DNA of 64,000 nt from Aquitalea sp. LB_tupeE (GCF_013391415.1 NZ_JACAXB010000013.1:248001-312000), one strand, 5' to 3'. Positions 9,609 to 20,483 are shown, counted from the first letter of the stretch. A program made the numbers and translations. Notes: generated by a model from the letters alone, not told the origin.

Positions 9609-11060
9609 TTACAGGGCGGGAGCGCGGGTGTGCCAGTCGGTAGCCAACTGGAACTGGTGCGCCACATTCAGCATTTTTGCTTCGCCAAAATAATTGCCGA
9701 TGATCTGCAGACCTACCGGGCGGCCCTGGCGGTCGAAACCGGCCGGTACGCTCATGCCAGGCAGGCCGGCCAGGTTGACCGACAGGGTGTAGATGTCGGA
9801 CAGGTACATCTGCACCGGATCGCCGGATTTCTCACCGATATTGAAGGCAGCAGTCGGTGCCACCGGCCCCAGGATCACGTCGCACTGTGCAAACGCGGCG
9901 GTGAAGTCGTTGGCGATCAGGCGGCGAATTTTCTGCGCTTTCAGGTAGTAGGCATCGTAATAGCCATGCGACAGCACATAACTGCCCACCAGAATGCGGC
10001 GCTTGACCTCGGCACCAAAACCTTCGGCACGGGTCTTCTCGTACATGTCCACCAGGTCTTTGTAATCTGCCGCACGGTGGCCGTAACGCACGCCGTCGTA
10101 ACGTGACAGGTTGGTGGAGGCCTCGGCCGGTGCAATCACGTAGTAGGCCGGGATGGACAGCTCGGTATTGGGCAGGCTGATGTCCACCACCTGCGCGCCC
10201 TGCTTTTTCAGCTCGGCCACGGCGTCTTCAATCACCTTGGCCACGTCGGCATCCAGGCCGTCGGCAAAGTACTCGCGCGGCAGACCCACGCGCAAACCGG
10301 CCAGCGGCTGGTTCAGATCGCGGGTGTAGTCTTCGCGGGCACGTTCCAGGCTGGTGGAGTCACGCTCGTCGAAACCGGCCATCACGTTCAGCATCAGTGC
10401 GCAGTCTTCGGCGGTCTGGGCAATCGGGCCGCCCTGATCCAGCGAGGAGGCATAAGCCACCATGCCGTAGCGCGATACCACGCCATAAGTGGGCTTGATG
10501 CCGGTCACGCCACAGTGACTGGCCGGCTGGCGGATGGAACCGCCGGTGTCGGTGGCGGTGGCCACCGGCGTCAGGCGTGCAGCGACAGCAGCAGCGGAAC
10601 CACCGGACGAGCCGCCAGGAATGGCGTTCAGGTCCCACGGGTTTTTCACGGCACCGTAGTAGCTGTTTTCGTTGGACGAGCCCATGGCAAATTCGTCCAT
10701 GTTAGCGCGGCCCAGCGTGATGAGGCCGGCGGCATTGCACTGCTCCACCACATGGGCGCTGTAGGGCGAGATGAAGTTGTCCAGCATCTTCGAGCCACAG
10801 CTGGTTTTCCAGCCCTGCTGACAGAAGATGTCCTTGTGGACCATGGGCACGCCGGTGAGCAGGCCGGCATTGCCAGCCGTACGGGCAGCGTCAGCCGCCG
10901 CCGCGTCAGCCAGGGTGCGGGCGCGGTCCACGGTGATGAAGGCGTTCAGCTGCGGGTTCAGCGCCTCGATGCGGTCGAGGTATTGCGTGGCCAATTCCAC
11001 GCTCGACACCGCGCCCGCCGCCAGTTGTTGCGACAGTTGCTTGAGGGTGGCGTTCGTCAT
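9609..11060 (-). CDS. gatA: Glutamyl-tRNA(Gln) amidotransferase subunit A
   Basis: GatA is the amidase-signature subunit that releases ammonia from glutamine and passes it to GatB. The 483-aa protein has the catalytic Ser-cisSer-Lys set: the lysine in [11 protein letters not shown] and the serines in the glycine/serine-rich stretch [13 protein letters not shown] and in [12 protein letters not shown]. Length and motifs are normal. It lies 126 bp after gatC, a wide gap that holds a 13-bp inverted repeat. Confidence 0.97.
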   Translation of the reverse strand: MTNATLKQLSQQLAAGAVSSVELATQYLDRIEALNPQLNAFITVDRARTLADAAAADAARTAGNAGLLTGVPMVHKDIFCQQGWKTSCGSKMLDNFISPYSAHVVEQCNAAGLITLGRANMDEFAMGSSNENSYYGAVKNPWDLNAIPGGSSGGSAAAVAARLTPVATATDTGGSIRQPASHCGVTGIKPTYGVVSRYGMVAYASSLDQGGPIAQTAEDCALMLNVMAGFDERDSTSLERAREDYTRDLNQPLAGLRVGLPREYFADGLDADVAKVIEDAVAELKKQGAQVVDISLPNTELSIPAYYVIAPAEASTNLSRYDGVRYGHRAADYKDLVDMYEKTRAEGFGAEVKRRILVGSYVLSHGYYDAYYLKAQKIRRLIANDFTAAFAQCDVILGPVAPTAAFNIGEKSGDPVQMYLSDIYTLSVNLAGLPGMSVPAGFDRQGRPVGLQIIGNYFGEAKMLNVAHQFQLATDWHTRAPAL

Positions 11061-11124
11061 TTTGTCTTGATATCCGGTTAAGCTGGGATCGGGGAGCAGA
11101 GCAACCCGGCCTGTGGGACGGGTT

Positions 11125-11176
11125 TCGCTGTTCGGAAAAAAGCGATTCCTAAATGGGAACCATCCGAACAGCGAAG
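11125..11176 (-). other. 13-bp perfect inverted repeat between gatC and gatA
   Basis: TTCGCTGTTCGGA at 11125-11137 is exactly complementary to TCCGAACAGCGAA at 11164-11176, with a 26-nt loop. It fills most of the gatC-gatA gap. No T-run follows on the minus strand, so simple termination is unlikely. An mRNA processing, stabilising or attenuating role is inference. Confidence 0.65.
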
Positions 11177-11186
11177 GCTCTGAAAC

Positions 11187-11474
11187 TCACTCGATAACCT
11201 TGGGAACGAGGAACAAGCCCTTTTCCACCTGCGGAGCAATGGCCTGGAAGGCCTCTCGCTGGTTGGTCTGGGTCACGATGTCTTCACGCAGGCGCAGGCT
11301 GACATCCTGTGGATGCGCCATCGGTTCGATGCCATCGGTGTTGACGGCCTGCATCTTCTCGATCAGGCCAAAAATATTGTTAAGCTGGTTGCCAACCGCG
11401 ACGATTTCTTCATCGCTTACGTTGATGCGGGCAAGCTTGGCAATCCGCGCGACATCCTGGTGCGTCAGAGACAT
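11187..11474 (-). CDS. gatC: Aspartyl/glutamyl-tRNA amidotransferase subunit C
   Basis: GatC is the small belt-like subunit that stabilises the GatA-GatB interface. The 95-aa product starts [17 protein letters not shown] and carries the family features [24 protein letters not shown] and LREDIVTQ. It is complete and of usual length. It is the first gene of the gatCAB operon and is divergent from mreB. Confidence 0.96.
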   Translation of the reverse strand: MSLTHQDVARIAKLARINVSDEEIVAVGNQLNNIFGLIEKMQAVNTDGIEPMAHPQDVSLRLREDIVTQTNQREAFQAIAPQVEKGLFLVPKVIE

Positions 11475-12815
<1,341 letters not shown>

Positions 12816-12868
12816 TTGTTGCCTAAACGGAGTTGCTGCCGCCCCGTCAAGGGGTGGCATACCGCCTG

Positions 12869-13774
12869 ATGGACTTCGCCAACACCCCCAGCTTTTTCCG
12901 CTCCGGGCCCAAGCCCGGCACGCGCCTGTTCCTGTGCGCGCTGGCCTCCATCGCACTACTGGTGGGCGACAGCCGTTACGGACTGATGGAACAGGCCCGC
13001 GATGGCATGTCCCTGGTGCTCTACCCCTTGCAGCGGGTGGTCAACATGCCGCTGGGCATGGTGCGGCATTTCGGCGACTACTTTACTGCCCAGGCCGATC
13101 TGAAAAACGAAAATGACCAGCTGCGCACTCGCCAGCTGGAAATGTCCGCCCGACTGGCCAGGCTGGAAACCGTGGAACGGGAGCTGAACGAACTGCGTCA
13201 GCTCAACAGCATCAAGGCCACGCGTACGGATGCCCCGCAGCTGGCCGAAACGCTGTATACCGGCCGTGACCCTTTTTCTTACAAGATCATCATCGACAAG
13301 GGTGCCGACGCCAATTTGCAGCCGGGACAACCGGTGGTGGATGCGCACGGCCTGCTGGGACAGATTACCCGCGTACAGCCGCTGACAGCGGAAGTCACGC
13401 TGATTATCGACAAGAATCAGATGGTACCGGTGATGATTGCCCGTACCGGCGAGCGCGCCATCTTGTACGGCTATGGTGGCGGCGTGGAAATCCGCTACCT
13501 GCCCTTACACGCCGACGTGCGTGAAGGCGACAGCATTGTCACCTCCGGCATTGACGGCCTGTATCAGGAAGGCACGCCGGTAGCGCGGGTGAGCAAGGTA
13601 GAACGCAATGCCGGCGCGGCATTCAGCCGTATCACCACCGAGCCGCTGGCCGGTGTGCAGCAAACGCGCTATGTGCTGGTATTGCAGCAAAAGGGCCAGA
13701 CACCACCACGCCCGGCCGAACCGGTCGTACCTGTGAAAAAGACCAAGGGCAAGAAGCCCGCCGATTCGGAGTAA
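12869..13774 (+). CDS. mreC: Rod shape-determining protein MreC
   Basis: MreC is a bitopic periplasmic scaffold that activates PBP2-RodA. The protein has a cytoplasmic start, one transmembrane segment (about residues 18-37), a coiled-coil (DLKNENDQLRTRQLEMSARL) and the paired beta-barrel domain with the family motif DKGADANLQPGQPVV. It ends in a low-complexity Pro/Lys tail. I use the ATG at 12869, giving 301 aa. The frame also allows a TTG at 12833, whose extra residues do not look conserved. Confidence 0.94.
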   Translation: MDFANTPSFFRSGPKPGTRLFLCALASIALLVGDSRYGLMEQARDGMSLVLYPLQRVVNMPLGMVRHFGDYFTAQADLKNENDQLRTRQLEMSARLARLETVERELNELRQLNSIKATRTDAPQLAETLYTGRDPFSYKIIIDKGADANLQPGQPVVDAHGLLGQITRVQPLTAEVTLIIDKNQMVPVMIARTGERAILYGYGGGVEIRYLPLHADVREGDSIVTSGIDGLYQEGTPVARVSKVERNAGAAFSRITTEPLAGVQQTRYVLVLQQKGQTPPRPAEPVVPVKKTKGKKPADSE

Positions 13775-13776
13775 GC

Positions 13777-14280
13777 ATGTCGTTCGACCGCCCTAAGGAA
13801 TTGCTCAAGCCGGTCAAGCGCCGCTTTATTTTCATGACCTTTCTGCTGGCTGTGCTGGTGGAAATGGTGCCGCTGCCGCATGGCTCCACCCGCTGGCTGC
13901 CCGACTTCATCAGCCTGGTGCTGCTGTACTGGGTGATCAACCAGCCGCGCCGGGTCAATGTGGGCCTGGCCTTCCTGATGGGGCTGGTGGCCGACATTGC
14001 CACTGCCGGCATGCTGGGCCAGCACGCGCTGGCCTATTCGGTGACTGCCTATCTGGCGCTTAGCCGTCAACGCCAGCTGATCATGTTCAACCTGGGCCAG
14101 CAGGCCTTGAGTGTGCTGGCGCTGATGCTGTGCAATCAGAGCATCATGGTGGTGGCGCGCATGCTGACCGGCGCGGCCTTTGTCGGCTGGAGCTATTTCC
14201 TGCCGCCCCTGATCGGGGCCCTGTTGTGGCCGCTGCTGACCAAGCTGCTGCTGTTGCCTTACCGTCATCACTCGGTGTAA
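13777..14280 (+). CDS. mreD: Rod shape-determining protein MreD
   Basis: MreD is a small polytopic membrane protein of the elongasome. The 167-aa product is strongly hydrophobic, with about five predicted helices and the family-type segment PDFISLVLLYWVINQPRRVNVG followed in register by FLMGLVADIATAGMLGQHAL. It starts 2 bp after the mreC stop and ends 3 bp before mrdA, so it is in the same operon. Sequence conservation is modest, but context makes the assignment firm. Confidence 0.93.
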   Translation: MSFDRPKELLKPVKRRFIFMTFLLAVLVEMVPLPHGSTRWLPDFISLVLLYWVINQPRRVNVGLAFLMGLVADIATAGMLGQHALAYSVTAYLALSRQRQLIMFNLGQQALSVLALMLCNQSIMVVARMLTGAAFVGWSYFLPPLIGALLWPLLTKLLLLPYRHHSV

Positions 14281-14283
14281 GTC

Positions 14284-16224
14284 GTGCGCCCTACCCGTTT
14301 CAAGAACCCGCAGGCTGAAGATGGCCAGTTCCAGCTTCGGCTGATTGTGGCTTATGGCTTCATGCTGCTGATGTTCTGCCTGCTGATCGCCCGTTTTGTC
14401 TGGCTGCAGGTATACCAGTACGAGCACTTTTCCACGCTGGCGCAGAACAACCGCATCTCGCTGCTGCCCATCCTGCCCAACCGCGGTCTGATCATGGACC
14501 GCAACGGCGTCATCCTGGCGCAGAATTATTCGGCTTATACGCTGGAGCTGGTGCCCAGCAAGATGCCGGACATGAACGCCACCATTGCCGAGCTCTCCAA
14601 GCTGGTCAACATCACTCCGCGTGATGAAAAGCTGTTCAAGAAGCTGCTGGGCGAATCCAAGGATTTCGAATCCATTCCGCTCAAGGTGAAGCTGACCGAG
14701 GAAGAAGCCGCCCGCGTGGCGGCCAATGCCTGGCGCTTTCCCGGCGTACAGGTGAAGGCGCGCCTGTTCCGCGACTACCCGTACAAGGAACTCACCAGCC
14801 ATGTGCTGGGCTATATCGGCCGCATCAACCAGAAAGACCAGGAGCGGCTGGACGACGAAGATAAAGGTACCAATTACAAAGGCACCAATTACATCGGCAA
14901 GACCGGTCTGGAAGCGGTGTACGAAGATGATCTGCACGGTCAGGTGGGCTTTGAAGAAGTGGAAACCGACTCCGGCGGCCGTGCCATCCGCAGCCTGCGC
15001 CGCACCCCGCCAGTCAATGGCAACAACCTGAAACTGGCACTGGATATCCGCCTGCAAGAGGTTGCCGACAAGCTATTCGGCAACCGTCGTGGCGCGCTGG
15101 TGGCCATCGACCCGCAAACCGGTGGTGTACTGGCCTTCCTGTCCAAGCCGGGCTTCGACCCCAATCTGTTCATCGATGGCATCGATAGCCAAAGCTGGGC
15201 GGCGCTGAACAACGACTGGCAAAAGCCGATGATCAACCGTGCGCTGCGCGGTACCTATCCGCCCGGCTCCACCTTCAAGCCCTTCATGGCCATGGCGGCA
15301 CTGGAAACCCACTCCATCGGCATGCATGATGTACGCCCGGCACCGGCGTTCTTTACCCTGCCCGGCTCGAGTCACCAGTTCCGCGACAGTAACAAGAACG
15401 GCAATGGCTCGGCCAATCTGGCCAAGGCTATCCAGGTATCCAGCGATACCTTCTTCTACAAACTGGCCTGGGACATGGGCATCGACAAGATTGCCCCCAC
15501 TGTGGGCCAGTTTGGCCTGGGCCGTCCCACCGGCATCGACCTGGACGGCGAAGCCAGCGGCGTATTGCCCACCAAGGAATGGAAAGCCAAACGTTTTGCC
15601 CGTTACAAGGAAGAGTTCCGCCGCTGGTATCCGGCCGACGTGGTGAGTATCGGCATCGGCCAGGGTTTTAACTCCTACACCCCGCTGCAAATGGCGAATG
15701 GCATCGCCACGCTGGCCAATGACGGCGTGGCGTACAAACCGCACCTGGTGCAGGAAGTGGTGGATGCGCGCAGTGGCAAGAGCCGACTGATTGCCGCCAA
15801 GCCCGACCATGTGCTGCCGTTCAAGCAGGAAAACTTTGAATACGTGAAAGCCGCCATGCAGTCGGTGCTCAAACCTGGCGGCACCGCCTGGCGTCTTGGT
15901 GTGGGCCTGCCTTATACCATGGCGGGCAAGACCGGGACGGCGCAGGTGGTGGCCATCAAGCAAGGTGCCAAGTACAACGCCTCGGCCCTGGCCGAGCAAT
16001 ACCGCGACCACTCCTGGTTTGTCGCCTTTGCCCCGGTGGACAAGCCGCGCATTGCCGTGGCCATCATCGTGGAAAACGCCGGTTTCGGCGCGGCTGCGGC
16101 TGCACCGATCGCGCGTGGCCTGTTCGACTACTACATCACCGGCAAGGTGCCGGGCTCCATCAGCGGAGACCTGAAAACCGTGCCACTGGATACTGCCGAT
16201 GACGCTGCAGCCGCATCTGATTAA
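14284..16224 (+). CDS. mrdA: Peptidoglycan D,D-transpeptidase MrdA (PBP2)
   Basis: PBP2 is the class B transpeptidase for lateral wall growth, partner of RodA. The 646-aa product begins at a GTG and has one transmembrane anchor (about residues 20-42), the dimerisation segment LPNRGLIMDRNGVILA, and a transpeptidase domain. Its motifs are PGSTFKP, VSSD and AGKTGTAQV. A small 15-nt tandem duplication near 14866-14895 yields the repeated peptide KGTNY-KGTNY just before the conserved YIGKTGLE segment. The 3' end overlaps rodA by 26 bp. Confidence 0.97.
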   Translation: MRPTRFKNPQAEDGQFQLRLIVAYGFMLLMFCLLIARFVWLQVYQYEHFSTLAQNNRISLLPILPNRGLIMDRNGVILAQNYSAYTLELVPSKMPDMNATIAELSKLVNITPRDEKLFKKLLGESKDFESIPLKVKLTEEEAARVAANAWRFPGVQVKARLFRDYPYKELTSHVLGYIGRINQKDQERLDDEDKGTNYKGTNYIGKTGLEAVYEDDLHGQVGFEEVETDSGGRAIRSLRRTPPVNGNNLKLALDIRLQEVADKLFGNRRGALVAIDPQTGGVLAFLSKPGFDPNLFIDGIDSQSWAALNNDWQKPMINRALRGTYPPGSTFKPFMAMAALETHSIGMHDVRPAPAFFTLPGSSHQFRDSNKNGNGSANLAKAIQVSSDTFFYKLAWDMGIDKIAPTVGQFGLGRPTGIDLDGEASGVLPTKEWKAKRFARYKEEFRRWYPADVVSIGIGQGFNSYTPLQMANGIATLANDGVAYKPHLVQEVVDARSGKSRLIAAKPDHVLPFKQENFEYVKAAMQSVLKPGGTAWRLGVGLPYTMAGKTGTAQVVAIKQGAKYNASALAEQYRDHSWFVAFAPVDKPRIAVAIIVENAGFGAAAAAPIARGLFDYYITGKVPGSISGDLKTVPLDTADDAAAASD

Positions 16225-17299
16225 ACGCCTGTGGCTGGCCATCAAGGCCCCGCTGGATGGCCCGCTGATGCTGTTTCTGGGCCTGATCTTCGCCCTGAGC
16301 CTGGTGGTGCTGTACTCCGCCAACAACCAGGGGCTGGACAAGATAGACAACAAGCTGGTCTACACGCTGTTGTCACTCACCATCATGTGGTTGCTGGCCC
16401 GCAGTCGCCCGCAAAGCATCATGAACTTTGCCCCGCCCATCTACGGCATCGGCGTAGTACTGCTGCTGGCGGTGCATTTCAAGGGCGTTACCGTAAACGG
16501 TTCCACCCGCTGGCTGGAGCTGGGCATCACCCGTATCCAGCCGTCGGAAATCATGAAGATTGCCCTGCCGATGATGCTGGCCTGGTTCTTCCAGAAATAC
16601 GAACTATCGATGCGCTGGTGGCATTACCTGGTGGCGGCAGTGATGATAGCCATTCCCTGTGCGCTGGTGCTGAAACAGCCTGACCTTGGCACCACCATGC
16701 TGATTGCGGCCTCCGGCTTCTTTGTACTGTTTTTTGTCGGCCTGCCATGGAAGGTGATTCTGGGCGGGATGGTGGCAGCAGGCGCCAGCATGCCGGTGGT
16801 GTGGAACATGTTGCACGACTACCAGCGCCGCCGGGTGATGACCATGATAGACCCGATGGAAGACCCGCTGGGTGCCGGTTATCACATCATCCAGTCCATG
16901 ATCGCCATCGGCTCTGGCGGCCCCTGGGGCAAGGGCTGGCTCAATGGCACCCAGACGCATCTGGACTACATTCCGGAGCGCACCACCGACTTCATCTTTG
17001 CCGTGTATTCCGAGGAATTCGGCCTGGTGGGCAATATCGTGCTGGTGATTCTTTACACTCTGGTGCTCAGCCGCGCGATGATGATTACCGCCGGGGCGCA
17101 AACCCTGTATGGCCGCGCCATGGCCGGGGCCATCACCCTGTCCTTCTTTGTCTATGCCTTCGTCAATATGGGCATGGTGGCGGGCATCCTGCCGGTGGTG
17201 GGCGTGCCGCTGCCCTTTGTTTCCTATGGCGGCACCGCTACCGTCACCCTGTTTGTCGGCATGGGCATGCTGATGAGCATAGGCAATGCCCGGCGTTAA
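16199..17299 (+). CDS. rodA: Peptidoglycan glycosyltransferase RodA (MrdB)
   Basis: RodA is the SEDS-family glycosyltransferase that polymerises lipid II during elongation with PBP2. The 366-aa protein is polytopic (about ten helices). It carries SEDS signatures GSTRWLELG, QPSEIMKIALPMMLAW, KQPDLGTTML, IIQSMIAIGSGGPWGKGW and the C-terminal VPLPFVSYGG. The start at 16199 overlaps the end of mrdA by 26 bp, indicating translational coupling. It ends the mre-mrd operon. Confidence 0.97.
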   Translation: MTLQPHLIKRLWLAIKAPLDGPLMLFLGLIFALSLVVLYSANNQGLDKIDNKLVYTLLSLTIMWLLARSRPQSIMNFAPPIYGIGVVLLLAVHFKGVTVNGSTRWLELGITRIQPSEIMKIALPMMLAWFFQKYELSMRWWHYLVAAVMIAIPCALVLKQPDLGTTMLIAASGFFVLFFVGLPWKVILGGMVAAGASMPVVWNMLHDYQRRRVMTMIDPMEDPLGAGYHIIQSMIAIGSGGPWGKGWLNGTQTHLDYIPERTTDFIFAVYSEEFGLVGNIVLVILYTLVLSRAMMITAGAQTLYGRAMAGAITLSFFVYAFVNMGMVAGILPVVGVPLPFVSYGGTATVTLFVGMGMLMSIGNARR

Positions 17300-17305
17300 G
17301 TTGTC

Positions 17306-17330
17306 GCCAGACCGTCCATAACGGTCTGGC
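17306..17330. terminator. Hairpin in the convergent rodA/azlD gap
   Basis: A perfect 10-bp stem GCCAGACCGT/ACGGTCTGGC with a 5-nt loop lies 6 bp after the rodA stop. Neither side is followed by a T-run, so it is either a weak (possibly factor-assisted) terminator or a 3' end stabiliser for the mre-mrd transcript. Confidence 0.45.
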
Positions 17331-17409
17331 CGTCACCCGGTCTTTGGAAATCAGGGCCAAGGCGCGCCCACCCAGACTGTACAGCCAGCGGGGGTTTGGT
17401 CAGCGGGTC

Positions 17410-17730
17410 TTACAGCCCCAGCCCCCAGCGCCACACGCCATACACCACAAAGCTGACCACAATCGCCAGCAAGGTCTTGCCGCTCTTCCACGCCACCAGC
17501 GCCGCCACGATGATGCCTGGCAGATAGGCATTGTGCAGGCTGATATCCACCGTACCCGCCGGTGCCAGCGCCATCGGCACCACCAGTGCCGACAATACGG
17601 CGGCCGGCACATAATGCAGCGCGCGGTTCAGCCAGTCCGGAAAAGCCAGCCGCTGGCCGAATACCAGAAAACTGGCGCGAATCAATACAGTCAGCAGCAT
17701 CATGCCGCCAATGGCAAGCCAGTGATTCAT
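17410..17730 (-). CDS. AzlD-family branched-chain amino acid exporter small subunit
   Basis: The 106-aa hydrophobic product (MNHWLAIGGMMLLTVLIRAS) has about four membrane segments and the AzlD-type segments RALHYVPAAVLSALV and AWKSGKTLLAIVV. AzlD proteins work with AzlC as an inner-membrane exporter of branched-chain amino acids. The ATG at 17730 overlaps the azlC stop as ATGA. The frame is open further upstream but lies within azlC. The true substrate cannot be read from the sequence. Confidence 0.88.
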   Translation of the reverse strand: MNHWLAIGGMMLLTVLIRASFLVFGQRLAFPDWLNRALHYVPAAVLSALVVPMALAPAGTVDISLHNAYLPGIIVAALVAWKSGKTLLAIVVSFVVYGVWRWGLGL

Positions 17731-18443
17731 GCTGTCTGCTCCTTGTCCTTTTGCCACTGTTCCAGCAACAGGCCGGTGGTCACACCCACCACGGCCGCCA
17801 GCATCAGGTCCAGCTTGTAGGGCAGACCGCGCGCCAGCATGGCCACCGCACTGGCAGCCAGTGCCGCACCCAGCGCCGGGCGATGCTTGAGCTGCGGCGC
17901 CACGATGGCAGCAAAGGTTGCCCCCATGGCAAAGTCCAGCCCCAAGGTGGCCAGACCGGGCAAGGACTGCCCCAGGCTCACCCCCACCATGGTCCAGAAC
18001 AACCAGTTGCCATACATGGCCAGTGACGATGCCAGCCAGTACCACTGGCCACCATCCGTGCCCTTGGTGCGAAAGCGGTGCTCCACCACGGCAAAGGTTT
18101 CATCGGTCAGCCAGAAAGCCAGCGGCCAGCGCCAGCGCAAGGGCCAGTCACGGGCATAGGGCAGCAAGGTGGCGCTGTACAGCGCATGACGCAGGTTGAC
18201 TACAAAGGTGGTGAGCCACAACACCGGCAAGGCAGTGCCGGCACCGATCAGGCTGACGCCGATGAACTGGGAAGAACCGGCAAACACCAGCACCGACATG
18301 CCAAGCGCAGTGGCCGGGGACAAACCGGCCGCAATGGCCAGCGTACCGAAAATCACCCCGAACGGGGCTGCCCCCACCAGCATGGGCACGGTATCGCGCG
18401 CGCCTTCCAGCAACAGCGCACGGCGGTTGAGGGCATGCATCAT
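17727..18443 (-). CDS. AzlC-family branched-chain amino acid exporter large subunit
   Basis: AzlC proteins form the main polytopic subunit of AzlCD/YgaZH-type exporters of branched-chain amino acids and related compounds. This protein shows the family pattern VPMLVGAAPFGVIFG, FAGSSQFIGVSLIG, NLRHALYSATL and FWLTDETFAV. The ATG at 18443 (MMHALNRR) overlaps the stop of the upstream GFA-family gene and has a GGGAGG ribosome-binding site close by, giving 238 aa. An ATG at 18467 would add eight residues inside the neighbouring gene. An AraC-type regulator two genes upstream may control it. Confidence 0.9.
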   Translation of the reverse strand: MMHALNRRALLLEGARDTVPMLVGAAPFGVIFGTLAIAAGLSPATALGMSVLVFAGSSQFIGVSLIGAGTALPVLWLTTFVVNLRHALYSATLLPYARDWPLRWRWPLAFWLTDETFAVVEHRFRTKGTDGGQWYWLASSLAMYGNWLFWTMVGVSLGQSLPGLATLGLDFAMGATFAAIVAPQLKHRPALGAALAASAVAMLARGLPYKLDLMLAAVVGVTTGLLLEQWQKDKEQTA

Positions 18444-18835
18444 GATGCCTCCCGCGGGCCGGGCCATACCGCGCGCAGGCTGTCCCCATGCAGGCTCATG
18501 TTGGCCCCTTCTGTGGCACGCACCGGCAAGTGGCGGTGATCGAAATCATCCAGGCAATGAATGTTCACGCCGTAGTGATCCGGCATCGCACGCTTGCGAT
18601 GGAAGGTGTAGATACCGCAGTGCTGACAAAAGAAATGGCGGGCAATGCCGGTATTCCAGCGGTACTCGCTCAGCGCATCGCTACCGGACAGGATCTCCAG
18701 CTGGCTTTCATGCACCCGTGTCATCAGCGCATTCTTTTTCACACACAGCGAACAATCACAGGTAGTCAGTTCTTCGGGTTCGGCATGCAGACGAAAGCGC
18801 ACTGCGCCGCAATGACAGGAGCCGGTATAAGACAT
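18440..18835 (-). CDS. GFA/CENP-V domain zinc-binding protein
   Basis: The 131-aa product has the Mss4-like GFA fold, with paired cysteine motifs SCHCGAVRF near the N-terminus, CDCSLCVKKNAL at about residues 27-38, and CQHCGIYTFHRKR at about 70-82. These bind zinc. Family members are annotated as glutathione-dependent formaldehyde-activating enzymes, but most have no proven activity, so no reaction is assigned. It overlaps azlC by 4 bp and lies downstream of an AraC-type regulator, so it is probably co-transcribed with the transporter genes. Confidence 0.88.
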   Translation of the reverse strand: MSYTGSCHCGAVRFRLHAEPEELTTCDCSLCVKKNALMTRVHESQLEILSGSDALSEYRWNTGIARHFFCQHCGIYTFHRKRAMPDHYGVNIHCLDDFDHRHLPVRATEGANMSLHGDSLRAVWPGPREAS

Positions 18836-18908
18836 GGGCAGGGAATCATGATTGGGAACAGTCCTACCCTACCATGCCAATTGCTTGCCAGCTTGAACGA
18901 TCTTGCGC

Positions 18909-19769
18909 TCAGCGCCGCAGGCTGCGCTGATAGGCTGCCGGGGTAATGCCCAGCGCCTGACGGAAAATGCGGGTGAGGTGTGGCTGGTCGGCAAAGCCCA
19001 GTGCCTGCGCGGCTGTCGCCGGGCTATGACCGCCAGCCAGCATTTGCCGGGCGCGTACCACGCGCAACTGATTGCGCCAGGCGACCGGCGGCAAACCCAG
19101 ATGCCGGGAAAACTGCCGGTTCAGTTGCCAGGGCGACAGGCCCACAGCCGCCGCCAGGGTGGCCAGCGACAGATTGTCCGCCAGGCAGTCGGCCAGCATT
19201 TGCCGGGCCCGTTCCACCGCCTGTGGCCAGGGACGCTGTGGCCGCTCGGCAATCTGCATATGGCGTAATACCACCTGGCTGAACACGGCATACAGGGCTG
19301 ATTCGCGCTGCAAGGTGTCCTGACTGTCACGCAGCAGGGCATGCAGCTGGTTCAGTTGCGCGGCCAGCTGCGGGTCCAGCACCACGGTTTCGCGAAAATA
19401 AGGCATAGCAGTCGACTGACCACTGATTTCAGCCGCCAGCTGGCCAATCAGGCTGGCGGAGGGGTAAAAGCCGCGATAAGCCCAGCCTTGCTGGTGCGCG
19501 CACTCGCCAGTATGGACTTCACCGGGGTTCATCAACACCAGCGCCCCCACCCCGGCAATATGGTTGCCCCCGCGGTGGCGGTAAGCCTGCGCGCCGGCCA
19601 GCAAGGCATTCACCACATATTCTTCGTGAAAATGCGGTGCAAATACCTGTTCGCGGTAAAAGGCATCCAGGCATTCCAGCGGCGCGATGTCATCGGCGCG
19701 GAAGAAACGGGAAAATTCGTGCTTGGAGTGGGGCATGGCAGCGGGCGGGACAAACAATGTCGCTTGCAT
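18909..19769 (-). CDS. AraC-family transcriptional regulator
   Basis: The 286-aa protein has an N-terminal cupin-like ligand-binding region (FAPHFHEEYVVNALLAGAQA and LMNPGEVHTGE, about residues 43-105) and a C-terminal double helix-turn-helix domain of AraC/XylS type (ATLAAAVGLSPWQLNRQF and ALGFADQPHLTRIFRQALG). It is the first of four same-strand genes with GFA, azlC and azlD, and is likely their regulator. Starts at 19769 and at 19736 (MPHSKHEF) are both possible. The ligand is unknown. Confidence 0.9.
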   Translation of the reverse strand: MQATLFVPPAAMPHSKHEFSRFFRADDIAPLECLDAFYREQVFAPHFHEEYVVNALLAGAQAYRHRGGNHIAGVGALVLMNPGEVHTGECAHQQGWAYRGFYPSASLIGQLAAEISGQSTAMPYFRETVVLDPQLAAQLNQLHALLRDSQDTLQRESALYAVFSQVVLRHMQIAERPQRPWPQAVERARQMLADCLADNLSLATLAAAVGLSPWQLNRQFSRHLGLPPVAWRNQLRVVRARQMLAGGHSPATAAQALGFADQPHLTRIFRQALGITPAAYQRSLRR

Positions 19770-19808
19770 TCTGGCATAGCCCCGGACAGAAAACTTGAAC
19801 GATCTTGC

Positions 19809-20453
19809 TCAGGAGCCGGCCATGAAGGTACGGATGCCGGAGCCGACAAACTGCACGCCAACGCAGATCAGCAAGAAGCCCATCAGCCGGGTAGTCACCT
19901 CGCGGCCGCCACGGCCCAGCCGGGCGGAAATCATGGCCGAGGAGCGCAGCACCAGCCACATGCCCAGACTGGTGGCGGCAATGGCGACAAAGGTCATGCC
20001 GAAGGCCAGCGTCTTGGCCGTCCAGCCGGACAATTCGGCAATTTCGGTGGAAATGCCGATCACCACTGCGATGGTTCCCGGACCGCTGATGCCCGGCATG
20101 GCCAAGGGGAAGAAGGCATAGTCTTCACGCTCGCCGGTTTTGGGTGCCATGCCCGGGTCCTGCGACAAAAACAGCATGCGATAACCCAGCACCGCCACCA
20201 CCAGCCCACCGGCAATACGCAGCGCACCATAGGAAATGCCAAAAGCCGCCATGATGAGGTTACCGGCCAGCAGGCTGACCAGCATGATGCAGGCGGCAAA
20301 CAGGCAGGCACGACGCGCCTGGTTGGCCCGCCCGGCTTCGCTCATGTCCTGGGTCAGCGAAATGAACAGCGGAATCTTGGACAGCGGGTTGGTAATGGTG
20401 ATCAGACTGAGCAGACCACCAAACAGGAACTTCAGCGACAGGGTTTCCAGCAT
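19809..20453 (-). CDS. MarC/SnatA family membrane protein
   Basis: The 214-aa protein has six predicted membrane helices and the family signatures LITITNPLSKIPLFISLT, FGISYGALRIAGG, FFPLAMPGISGPG and MGFLLICVGVQFV. Family members include SnatA-type small neutral amino acid transporters, while MarC itself was once wrongly linked to multidrug resistance. The ATG at 20453 gives the usual length. The open frame upstream is non-conserved. Confidence 0.9.
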   Translation of the reverse strand: MLETLSLKFLFGGLLSLITITNPLSKIPLFISLTQDMSEAGRANQARRACLFAACIMLVSLLAGNLIMAAFGISYGALRIAGGLVVAVLGYRMLFLSQDPGMAPKTGEREDYAFFPLAMPGISGPGTIAVVIGISTEIAELSGWTAKTLAFGMTFVAIAATSLGMWLVLRSSAMISARLGRGGREVTTRLMGFLLICVGVQFVGSGIRTFMAGS

Positions 20454-20483
20454 GATGACAAAACAATTAAATATAAGTCGCCG

